The notes: generated by a model not told the origin, from the letters alone. A stretch of DNA of 5,315 nt from JAWXBM01 sp964602895 (GCA_964602895.1 CAZRTG010000223.1:1-5315); one strand, 5' to 3'; positions 1-5,298 are shown, counted from the first letter of the stretch. A program made the numbers and translations.

Positions 1-159
1 ATTCCCATGGCCATTGCTTATGCGATCTGGACCGGGCTGGGTGCCGTCGGTGCGGTGCTGATGGGTGTCCTTTTTTTCAAGGAATCCATGACCATTCCCC
101 GCCTGCTGTTTCTGACGTGCATCATCTGTGGTGCGGTGGGTTTGCAGATGGTTTCCTAG
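1..159 (+). CDS. C-terminal half of an SMR-family transporter, Gdx/SugE-like (5' end outside window)
   Basis: An open frame runs from the window edge to TAG at 157-159 and gives 52 residues. It begins IPMAIAYAIWTGLGAVGA, which matches the third membrane helix of small multidrug resistance (SMR) proteins. The WTGxGAVGA form is typical of the Gdx/SugE branch (guanidinium exporters), whereas EmrE-type proteins have W(S/A)GxG followed by a different sequence. A short charged turn (FKES) and a second hydrophobic stretch (LLFLTCIICGAVGLQMV) form helix 4. SMR proteins have about 105-110 residues and four helices, so helices 1-2 and the essential helix 1 glutamate lie outside the window. These proteins act as inner-membrane dimers exchanging protons for a cationic substrate. 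The branch assignment is inferred from one motif, so a quaternary ammonium exporter remains possible. A long inverted repeat starts four bases after the stop. Confidence 0.85.
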   Translation: MPMAIAYAIWTGLGAVGAVLMGVLFFKESMTIPRLLFLTCIICGAVGLQMVS

Positions 160-163
160 GCGT

Positions 164-237
164 TTGGGGTCAGAGTAAAAACTCTTGAGCGGGCTCCGGT
201 TATTCGTCCTTACCTTGAGTTTTTACTCTGACCCCAA
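164..237. repeat. Long hairpin repeat of the GGGGTCAGAGTAAA family, copy 1
   Basis: Positions 164-184 and 217-237 are perfect 21-bp inverted copies of each other. The outer end reads TTGGGGTCAGAGTAAAA and the mirrored arm ends in TTTTACTCTGACCCCAA. The 32-base loop (185-216) contains a small internal stem, GAGC-GG-GCTC, at 187-196. The element starts four bases after the SMR stop codon. No T-run follows on either strand, so a classical intrinsic terminator is not supported. It shares GGGGTCAGA and most of its outer arm with the element at 4277-4358, which points to a dispersed family of REP- or MITE-like sequences. Mobilisation by a REP-associated (IS200-type) tyrosine transposase is a guess; no transposase is in the window. 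Confidence 0.85.
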
Positions 238-242
238 TCCTT

Positions 243-309
243 GAATCATGGGTGTCTGACCCCAACTTTTAACTTTGAGAATCATTGGGAATCATTGGGG
301 TCTGACCCC
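243..309. repeat. Paired GAATCAT-GGGGTCTGACCCC modules with a 10-bp tandem duplication
   Basis: Two near-identical 21-base modules lie at 243-263 and 289-309. Both start GAATCAT and end TCTGACCCC, with only a local shift in the G/T stretch between them. The right copy contains the perfect palindrome GGGGTC-T-GACCCC at 297-309; the left copy has the looser form GGGTGTCTGACCCC at 250-263. Just before the right copy, GAATCATTGG is tandemly duplicated (279-288 and 289-298). The TCTGACCCC end is the same as that of the long hairpins at 164-237 and 4277-4358, so these modules probably belong to the same repeat family. They occupy the space where a GST promoter would be expected. Confidence 0.75.
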
Positions 310-316
310 GGCCATT

Positions 317-325
317 CCCCCCCCC
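317..325 (+). repeat. Nine-C homopolymer tract upstream of the GST gene
   Basis: A run of nine consecutive C lies between two GCCAT pentamers (311-315 and 326-330). It ends 14 bases before the GST ribosome binding site and 24 bases before the start codon. Runs of this length are prone to slippage. Because it is outside the reading frame, any length change could affect only transcription or the leader, not the protein frame. Confidence 0.8.
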
Positions 326-349
326 GCCATTTGGAAATTGGAGATCTAC

Positions 350-943
350 ATGAAACTGTATAGCGCACCCGGCAGTTGTTCGTCTGCCTCTCACATCGCA
401 CTGCTTGAAGCGGGTGCAACTTTTGAGGTCATCAAACTGGATTTGCGGTCGGACCGGAAACTGCCCGACGGCCGCCACCTGAAAGATATCAATCCCAAAG
501 GTTACGTGCCGGTGTTGGAGTTGGAAGACGGATCATTGCTGACCGAGAATGTTTCAGTATTGCAGTATATCGCCGACCAGTATCCAGACGCCGGACTTGC
601 GCCAGCGAATGGCACTATGGAGAGGTACCGGTTGCAGGAGTGGCTGGCGTTCATTGGTGCAGAAGTGCACAAGGCCATCGGCAGCTTCTTTAATCCAAAC
701 CTGCCAGCCGCGATGCGAGAAATGACCACCGCCCAATTGAATGGTCGTTTTGACTACATTGACAAGCAGCTGCAAGGAAAATCGTTCCTGATGGGCGATC
801 AGTTTACCGTCGCGGACTGCTATCTTTACATCGTCTGCAGTTGGGCACCGATGTTGAACTACGACCTCTCAAAATATGCGAATGTGCAGGCGTGGCAAAG
901 GCGCGTGGCGAGTCGCGACTCGGTCCAAAAAGCCACTGCATAA
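350..943 (+). CDS. gstA: Beta-class glutathione S-transferase
   Basis: This 197-residue protein is a bacterial beta-class GST, a soluble cytoplasmic enzyme that binds glutathione and acts on electrophilic or oxidised compounds. The N-terminal thioredoxin-like domain (about 1-80) starts MKLYSAPGSCSSASH, with Cys10 at the position of the beta-class active-site cysteine. It also has the cis-proline loop (GYVPVL, Pro54) and the glutathione gamma-glutamyl contact region (LLTENVSVLQYI, Glu66). The helical C-terminal domain carries His107, matching E. coli GstA His106, and the N-capping box FTVADCYLY (152-160). Length equals the family norm of about 200. ATG at 350 is preferred because GGAG at 340-343 lies six bases upstream and the protein then begins as the family does. 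The open frame continues upstream to an ATG at 275, but those 25 extra codons fall in repeats and are unlikely to be translated. The gene ends 13 bases from the convergent MFS gene. Confidence 0.95.
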   Translation: MKLYSAPGSCSSASHIALLEAGATFEVIKLDLRSDRKLPDGRHLKDINPKGYVPVLELEDGSLLTENVSVLQYIADQYPDAGLAPANGTMERYRLQEWLAFIGAEVHKAIGSFFNPNLPAAMREMTTAQLNGRFDYIDKQLQGKSFLMGDQFTVADCYLYIVCSWAPMLNYDLSKYANVQAWQRRVASRDSVQKATA

Positions 944-956
944 GCTTGATCGTGAG

Positions 957-2273
957 TTAAGCGGCCTGGACATCGTCCAGGCCCGCCGCCGCGAATATCG
1001 CCAGGGCCGCCATTAACGAGAAAATCGCCAGCACTGCGCCTATGCCGAGCCACTGTGCGATGACGCCGAAGACACCGCCGGCGAGCAGGATCAGACCGAC
1101 CAACGAATTGCTGAGCGCCGTATAGGTGGCGCGGTTGTCGTGGTCTGCCATATCGACCACGTGCACCGAACGCCCGAGCCGCACACCCTGGTGTGCGATC
1201 ATAAGCACAAACAACAGTGCTGGCAGTATGGTCGCCTGATCCAGCACGCCCGGCATGGCCAGAGCAACGAAGGCAACCGTCGTGTTCGTCAGTGCGGCGA
1301 TCGTCGCTGCGATCATCAAAACCTGCCGACTTGAGCGATCGGAAAGCCGCCCCCAGACATAAGTGCTGGACAGGCTCGCCGCCGCTGAAGCTATCATGAA
1401 CGAACCCAGCGTGCCGAGGCCACTGGCGGCACTGTCACCGCTCAGTGCAATGTAAAACGGTGGCGCCAATGCTGTCGACAGCAGCAAGGTACGCGTCACG
1501 ATAAGACGACGGAGTTGTGGATCGCTACGCAGCAGCCCCAATTGCGCAATTACCGCAGCCAGCCCGTCGATGCCGCCTGTGGTTGCACCGGGCTCTTCAC
1601 GAATCAGTCCAAAGACAAACGCAGCCAGCAGCCAACACACGCCGCCGAGCGCGATCATGCCGGAAACAACCGGCACCGTCAGCGGGATCAGGCCGATTGA
1701 ATAACCGATTGCCAACAGCAGGGTCGCCGCGGCGGCGATGGTGCCCGCAGTGCCGCTGACCGAGCCGCGCCGGCCAATATCTACCGTTTTGCCCAGTACG
1801 TCCTTATGGCTGATTGAGCACAGGCTGCGACCCAGCGCGAAGATGGCGATCAGTGCCACCGAGATCAGGCCGGCAAGGGTGCCGGAAAGCATTTGTGCAA
1901 ACCAACCCATCAGGCCAAAGCCAATAATGGCGGCCCCCTGGATGACGCAACCGAGCACGTAGACGTTCTTGCGAATGGGGAGCAGTCGAATGCGTGCCGA
2001 GATTACCAGCTGTGGTAGCATCGCCAGTGACTCGCGTACCGGCACCAGCAGACCAAGGGCCCAAGTCGGCGCGCCGATGGCGTCAAGCAACCAGGCGAGT
2101 ACCAGCTTGGGGTCGGCCAGGCCTTCACCGACCCGGGTCAGACTGAGCGAAGCGACATGCACACCGTAGTTGTGCGGCTGCGCACGGCATGCAGACTCGG
2201 GCAGGTCGCGGCATACCTGCGCCAATTCGTCATCGTCGACCAGCAGTGCGTGCAGGCGGGCGAAGCCGGTCAT
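957..2273 (-). CDS. MFS-type permease with conserved N-terminal CRDLPxxAC motif, substrate unknown
   Basis: From ATG at 2273 this gives 438 residues, a multi-pass inner-membrane protein. The cytosolic-looking N-terminus contains CRDLPESAC (residues 21-29), followed by a linker with QPHNYGVH. About eleven hydrophobic segments follow: roughly 58-78, 104-126, 131-151, 177-196, 200-224, 257-277, 287-307, 318-338, 347-364, 389-409 and 411-431. The loop GRLSDRSSR (308-316) resembles MFS motif A and lies after the midpoint, as its second-half copy does. A first-half loop, SHKDVLGKTVDIGRRGSVSG (155-174), also looks conserved. I recall this combination from uncharacterised proteobacterial MFS permeases. 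A GTG at 2375 would add 34 residues with no recognisable similarity and unusual codons (several CTA). Neither start has a clear ribosome binding site, and ATG 2273 is chosen because family-like sequence (FARLHALLVDDDE) begins there. The direction and substrate of transport cannot be told. Confidence 0.8.
   Translation of the reverse strand: MTGFARLHALLVDDDELAQVCRDLPESACRAQPHNYGVHVASLSLTRVGEGLADPKLVLAWLLDAIGAPTWALGLLVPVRESLAMLPQLVISARIRLLPIRKNVYVLGCVIQGAAIIGFGLMGWFAQMLSGTLAGLISVALIAIFALGRSLCSISHKDVLGKTVDIGRRGSVSGTAGTIAAAATLLLAIGYSIGLIPLTVPVVSGMIALGGVCWLLAAFVFGLIREEPGATTGGIDGLAAVIAQLGLLRSDPQLRRLIVTRTLLLSTALAPPFYIALSGDSAASGLGTLGSFMIASAAASLSSTYVWGRLSDRSSRQVLMIAATIAALTNTTVAFVALAMPGVLDQATILPALLFVLMIAHQGVRLGRSVHVVDMADHDNRATYTALSNSLVGLILLAGGVFGVIAQWLGIGAVLAIFSLMAALAIFAAAGLDDVQAA
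963..983. other. Stem-loop at the GST/MFS convergent junction
   Basis: GGCCTGGAC (963-971) and GTCCAGGCC (975-983) form a perfect 9-bp stem with a three-base loop, 19 bases after the GST stop. It lies inside the last codons of the MFS gene, where it encodes the residues GLDDVQA. Neither strand has a T-run after it, so it is not a textbook intrinsic terminator. It could still stabilise or pause the GST transcript end. It may also be a coincidence of the codons used. Confidence 0.4.
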
Positions 2274-2439
2274 GAGAAGCGGTAGATCGTTGCAGCGGTA
2301 GAGTTTGTCGGCATGGTTGCCTTGATACCCATGGAGTTGTAGTTCATATTCCGGTCCATTAATCGATAGGGTCACCAGTGGGCTAACCCAGGTTTATAGG
2401 ACATCAAACAAAAGGGACAATACCCCAAGGAGATGTCCA
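2274..2439. promoter_or_regulatory. Divergent control region between the MFS gene and the marC leader
   Basis: The MFS gene runs left and the marC unit runs right, so promoters for both should lie here, or between 2376 and 2426 if the MFS protein starts at GTG 2375. No hexamer pair close to a sigma-70 consensus was convincing. GACAAT at 2415-2420 is a weak -10 candidate for the plus strand, but no good -35 lies at the right distance. The region is assigned from gene orientation alone. Confidence 0.35.
2427..2432 (+). promoter_or_regulatory. Strong ribosome binding site of the marC leader ORF
   Basis: AAGGAG is the strongest Shine-Dalgarno match seen in the window. It lies seven bases before ATG 2440 and directly abuts ATG 2433. 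Normal spacing of 5-9 bases favours initiation at 2440, which opens the short leader frame, and argues against the 271-residue form of MarC starting at 2433. Confidence 0.7.
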
Positions 2440-2583
2440 ATGAAACGCAAACAATTTACCATGAGCACCATGCACAAACTGAGTTCAGAATCGCAAAGGA
2501 TCATAACAGCCAACGCCGGGACTTCGGTATCGGGTTCAGTGGCAAGGTGCTTCGCACATCAGCCGTGCAGACCGATGACATGA
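2440..2583 (+). CDS. Putative 47-residue leader peptide overlapping the marC start
   Basis: ATG 2440 opens a frame of 47 codons ending at TGA 2581-2583. The stop overlaps the likely marC start by four bases (ATGA, 2580-2583), a common arrangement for translational coupling. The ribosome binding site AAGGAG is optimally spaced. The peptide starts MKRKQFTMSTMHKLSSESQR, is basic at its N-terminus, and has two cysteines near its end (FAHQPCRP). It has no membrane segment or family that I recognise. It uses several codons rare in such genomes (two AGG, one AGA, one ATA). This could fit a regulatory leader whose translation opens the marC start, or a chance frame. Function is unknown, and the alternative is that 2433-2579 is an N-terminal extension of MarC in another frame. 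Confidence 0.45.
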   Translation: MKRKQFTMSTMHKLSSESQRIITANAGTSVSGSVARCFAHQPCRPMT

Positions 2584-3248
2584 TCGGTAGCTGGGTCACC
2601 ATTACTGTCGTCACATTTATCGGCATACTCCCGATCGCCAACCCGTTCAGTACGGCGGTGGTATTCCTCACCATCACCGAGGGCTTCAGTGAAGCCCGGC
2701 GCCGGCAGCAGGCGTTTCTGGCCTGCGTCTATATGGCCATCATTCTGATCACGTTCCTGCTGTTGGGCACTTTGATCATGAATTTTTTTGGCATTTCAAT
2801 CCCGGGGTTGCGTATCGCCGGCGGATTGATCGTGGCGCGCATCGGCTTTGGCATGCTGAACTCCCGGTCGGAGAGCGAAATGTCCGAGGAGTCACGGACG
2901 GAAGCCGTGCGGAAGGACGACGTAGCGTTCACCCCTCTGGCCATGCCCATGCTCAGTGGTCCCGGCTCCATTGCCGTCACCATCGGCATGGCAACAGATG
3001 CTCACGGAGTGGGCGAGAACCTGGCCATTGTCGTGGGCATTGGGCTGGTGGCCCTGGTCTCGTGGCTGGTGCTGCGCGCCTCTGCCCGGGTGGTCCGCTT
3101 TGTGGGGCCAACCGGCATGAACGCCATCGGCCGGATCATGGGCTTTCTGCTGGTCTGCATAGGGATTCAGTTCATTGTGGACGGCACCCACGACTTCCTG
3201 TCCAGCCCAACGTTCTGGGGCCCTATTCTGGACGCAATCCGGGCTTGA
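2580..3248 (+). CDS. MarC family (UPF0056) integral membrane protein
   Basis: From ATG 2580 the product has 222 residues, the usual length for MarC/YchE/YhgN proteins (about 197-221). It is a six-helix inner-membrane protein. Family motifs are PIANPFST (18-25) in the first helix, LRIAGGLIVARIGFGML (77-93), the mid-protein signature FTPLAMPMLSGPGSIAVTIG (117-136), and the last-helix region TGMNAIGRIMGFLLVCIGIQFIVDG (178-202). A charged, serine-rich loop (SRSESEMSEESRTEAVRKDD, 95-114) separates the halves. The frame is open upstream to ATG 2433, but those 49 residues are polar and unlike the family, so the 2580 start is preferred. It lacks its own strong ribosome binding site, which fits coupling to the leader ORF. 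The old multiple-antibiotic-resistance name is misleading: E. coli MarC was later shown not to be needed for resistance, and the family's function remains unknown. Confidence 0.92.
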   Translation: MIGSWVTITVVTFIGILPIANPFSTAVVFLTITEGFSEARRRQQAFLACVYMAIILITFLLLGTLIMNFFGISIPGLRIAGGLIVARIGFGMLNSRSESEMSEESRTEAVRKDDVAFTPLAMPMLSGPGSIAVTIGMATDAHGVGENLAIVVGIGLVALVSWLVLRASARVVRFVGPTGMNAIGRIMGFLLVCIGIQFIVDGTHDFLSSPTFWGPILDAIRA

Positions 3249-3285
3249 AAAGCTGTGAAGGCAAGGCCGGTCAGGCCACCAGTCG

Positions 3286-4257
3286 CTACGGCAACAAAAC
3301 GGTTGATCCGGTTGTTGTTCGTCCTGCCAGATCCTGATGCGCTTTGGCGGCATCGGCCAACGCATATCGCTGATTCACCTCTATCGTGACGGCGCCGGAG
3401 CCTACGATTTCAAACAGATCAGCGACATTGACCTGCAGTGCCTTATCGGATGCCACATAGTTCATCAGGGTAGGGCGCGTCAGGTAAAGCGATCCTTTTG
3501 CTGCCAGCAGGCCGGTGTCGAAGTTTTTCACCGGCCCGGATGCCGAGCCGAAGCTTACCAGCAGTCCGAATGGGCTGAGACTGTCGAGCGAAGCTCCCAG
3601 CGTGGCCTGTCCGATACCATCATAAACCACCGGCACACCCTTGCCGTCGGTCAGTTCGCGCACCCGCTCGGCCACGTTTTCCTTGCTGTAGTTGATAACC
3701 TCGTCACAGCCCATGGATTTGGCCAGGGCGGCTTTTTCAGGTGAACTGGTTGTGCCAATCACCCGAACGCCCAGGTGTTTTGCCCACTGCACCGCAAACA
3801 GTCCCACACCACCGGCAACCGCATGCCACAGAATCGTTTCGCCCGCTTTGACCGGGTAGGTTTCCCGTAACAGATAGCGCACTGTCATGCCCTTGAGCAT
3901 CATGGCAGCCGCGGTTTCGTCCGGGATGGTGTCCGGCAGTTTTGCCAGTCGATTCGCCGGCATATTGCGGGCCTGTGCGTAGGCGCCAATTGGCCCCGCA
4001 CCATAGGCAACCCGGTCGCCTGCTTTTAAACCGGTGACGCCATCGCCAACTGCTTCGATAACACCGGCTGCCTCAAGACCCAAACCGCTGGGCATGGGCA
4101 AGGCATAAGCGCCGGAACGATGGTAGATATCGAGGTAGTTAAGCCCGATTGCCGTGTGTCGCAGCCGCACTTCACCGGGTTTCGGTGCATCCAGCGTGAT
4201 GTCCTCATACTGCATCACCTCCGGCCCACCCGGTTGGTGAATCCGTATCGCTTTCAT
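3286..4257 (-). CDS. qor: NAD(P)H:quinone oxidoreductase, zeta-crystallin type (MDR superfamily)
   Basis: This 323-residue protein matches the family length (E. coli Qor has 327) and start (MKAIRIHQPGGPEVMQYEDI). It is a soluble, zinc-free member of the medium-chain dehydrogenase/reductase superfamily that transfers electrons from NADPH to quinones or other electron-poor substrates. The N-terminal GroES-like domain has LNYLDIYHRSGAY (39-51) and GLGLEAAGVIEAVGDGV (58-74), the family's PGxEAAG region. The Rossmann domain has the nucleotide-binding loop HAVAGGVG (145-152) and SFGSASGP (235-242). The cysteine and histidine zinc ligands of alcohol dehydrogenases are absent, as expected. GGGAG (on the minus strand, 4266-4270) is eight bases before ATG. 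The gene is 87 bases downstream of the carbonic anhydrase and co-oriented, with a long hairpin between them. It converges on marC with a 37-base gap lacking a clear terminator. The exact substrate cannot be told from sequence. Confidence 0.93.
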   Translation of the reverse strand: MKAIRIHQPGGPEVMQYEDITLDAPKPGEVRLRHTAIGLNYLDIYHRSGAYALPMPSGLGLEAAGVIEAVGDGVTGLKAGDRVAYGAGPIGAYAQARNMPANRLAKLPDTIPDETAAAMMLKGMTVRYLLRETYPVKAGETILWHAVAGGVGLFAVQWAKHLGVRVIGTTSSPEKAALAKSMGCDEVINYSKENVAERVRELTDGKGVPVVYDGIGQATLGASLDSLSPFGLLVSFGSASGPVKNFDTGLLAAKGSLYLTRPTLMNYVASDKALQVNVADLFEIVGSGAVTIEVNQRYALADAAKAHQDLAGRTTTGSTVLLP

Positions 4258-4276
4258 TCTTACATCTCCCAGTCGA

Positions 4277-4358
4277 TGGGGTCAGAATAAAGTGCCAGAA
4301 TAAATCAAGGGTTCTGTGCCCAATCCGATTCTTACTCTGGCACTTTACTCTGACCCCA
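4277..4358. repeat. Long hairpin repeat of the GGGGTCAGAGTAAA family, copy 2
   Basis: Arms at 4277-4303 and 4332-4358 are 27 bases each and pair at 25 positions, with a 28-base loop. Each arm contains CAGARTAA twice, once after GGGGT and once after GTGC, so the arm itself looks like a small duplication. The two mismatches are A/C in plus-strand RNA but G-U wobbles in minus-strand RNA, so the hairpin folds better in the direction in which the flanking genes are transcribed. It spans the carbonic anhydrase stop codon on one side and ends six bases from the quinone reductase ribosome binding site on the other. It could influence transcript stability or translation between the two genes. The outer end is shared with the repeat at 164-237. 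Confidence 0.85.
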
Positions 4359-4995
4359 CTTTGCTTGTGACGATTCGATAGGCTTCGTCGATGTCAGCCT
4401 GATTCGTCGTAGTGACATCAAGGTCCCTGATCAGCCCGTCATGGACTGCATAGATCCAGCCGTGAACCGACAGTTCCTGGCCACGTTCCCATGCCTCTTG
4501 CACGACAGATGTATGGCATACGTTGCGCACCTGCTCGACGACATTGAGCTCGCAGAGCCGGTCCGAGCGGGCGCTTTCGTCTGTGATTCTGGACAGGATT
4601 GCTTCGTGCTTTTGTCTCACGTCGCGGATGTGCCTCAGCCAATTGTCGATCAGCCCCAGGTGGTGGTTGTCTCCAGCTGCTTTTACACCACCACAGCCAT
4701 AGTGCCCGCATACGATCACGTGTTTTACTTTCAACACTTTGATTGCAAACTCGAGAACACTCAGGCAATTGAAATCGCTGTGCACGACCACATTGGCGAT
4801 GTTGCGGTGAACGAAGACTTCGCCCGGGTCAAGGCCCACGATCTGATTGGCGGGCACACGACTGTCCGAGCAACCGATCCAGAGGAATTGAGGATTCTGT
4901 TGATTGGCCAGCCGCTCAAAGAAGCCCGGATCCTTCGTTACTTTTTTCTGCGCCCAGCGGCGGTTGTTCTCGATCAGTTCTGGCAAAATTCTCAA
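4345..4995 (-). CDS. can: Beta-class (type II) carbonic anhydrase
   Basis: This is a cytoplasmic zinc enzyme that interconverts CO2 and bicarbonate, supplying bicarbonate to carboxylases. Starting at TTG 4995 it has 216 residues, against 220 in E. coli Can. Zinc and catalytic residues then fall at Cys42, Asp44, Arg46, His98 and Cys101 (motifs WIGCSDSRVPA and CGHYGCGG), the same numbers as in E. coli. Trp39, Arg64 and a tyrosine in HGWIYAVHDG fit the type II group, which has a non-catalytic bicarbonate site. A GGGGA-like ribosome binding site precedes this TTG. The frame is open to ATG 5091, adding 32 residues with four cysteines and no family similarity; that ATG lacks a ribosome binding site, so I prefer TTG, although automated annotation may extend to 5091. 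The last three codons and the stop lie inside the hairpin repeat. The gene may be co-transcribed with the quinone reductase. Confidence 0.93.
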   Translation of the reverse strand: MRILPELIENNRRWAQKKVTKDPGFFERLANQQNPQFLWIGCSDSRVPANQIVGLDPGEVFVHRNIANVVVHSDFNCLSVLEFAIKVLKVKHVIVCGHYGCGGVKAAGDNHHLGLIDNWLRHIRDVRQKHEAILSRITDESARSDRLCELNVVEQVRNVCHTSVVQEAWERGQELSVHGWIYAVHDGLIRDLDVTTTNQADIDEAYRIVTSKVGSE

Positions 4996-5138
4996 GGTAG
5001 TCGCGTCCCCGGCGTGAAAAGAAAGAAATGTGCACTCCGGCAGACCGGCACAGGTTCTGGTGCTACTGACACAGTCGCAGCGATGTGACATTCGGCATGT
5101 GATTGCGAACCATGCATCGACATTTGAGAACTTTGGAG

Positions 5139-5150
5139 GTCCTTAAGGAC
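5139..5150. promoter_or_regulatory. Perfect 12-bp palindrome upstream of the carbonic anhydrase gene
   Basis: GTCCTTAAGGAC is perfectly palindromic. The stem can be extended with GAG/CTC on the outside (5135-5137 and 5152-5154) if bulged bases are allowed. It lies about 143 bases upstream of the preferred TTG start and 47 bases upstream of the alternative ATG. Its symmetry and position would suit a dimeric regulator's operator, but nothing identifies the protein, and a role is inferred only from position. Confidence 0.3.
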
Positions 5151-5298
5151 ACTCTGTTTCCTGACCGTTTGTGAAAATCTGATGCTTCCTGTCATCCCTC
5201 CATCCTCTCAGGAAAAAGCGCGTCCGGCAAGCACGGATCCGGAGCGTGAGCAGCAGGGCTTTCGGGCGAACGGACAGATGACCCCATCCTTAGGAAAA

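Noticed and set aside
164..358. CRISPR-like array because of the repeated GGGGTCTGACCCC units
   Set aside because: There are only two modules, unequal spacing with nested tandems and no spacers of constant length; it is a REP/MITE-type cluster instead.
2379..2390. TGGG-CTAA-CCCA small palindrome in the divergent region
   Set aside because: A four-base stem is expected often by chance and does not extend.
3249..3285. Terminator between the convergent marC and qor genes
   Set aside because: Only a 4-bp GGCC/GGCC pairing is present and no T-run follows; too weak to call.
3293..3316. Imperfect AACAAAACGG / CCGGTTGTT inverted repeat
   Set aside because: It needs a mismatch and a bulge, lies in the qor coding end and has no terminator tail.
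2892..3365. 157-codon minus-strand frame across the end of marC and the qor 3' end
   Set aside because: It overlaps two well supported genes, is rich in His, Gln and Pro as antisense frames of GC-rich genes are, and matches nothing known.
3337..3744. 135-codon plus-strand frame inside qor
   Set aside because: It is antisense to the quinone reductase, whose cofactor-binding motifs are clear, and has no ribosome binding site of note.
4441..5088. 215-codon open frame on the plus strand, opposite the carbonic anhydrase
   Set aside because: It lies almost entirely antisense to a gene with clear catalytic motifs and shows no recognisable domain; it is a frame shadow.
4992..5195. 67-codon minus-strand frame upstream of the carbonic anhydrase
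   Set aside because: It has no recognisable similarity or membrane segment and overlaps the possible carbonic anhydrase leader in another frame.
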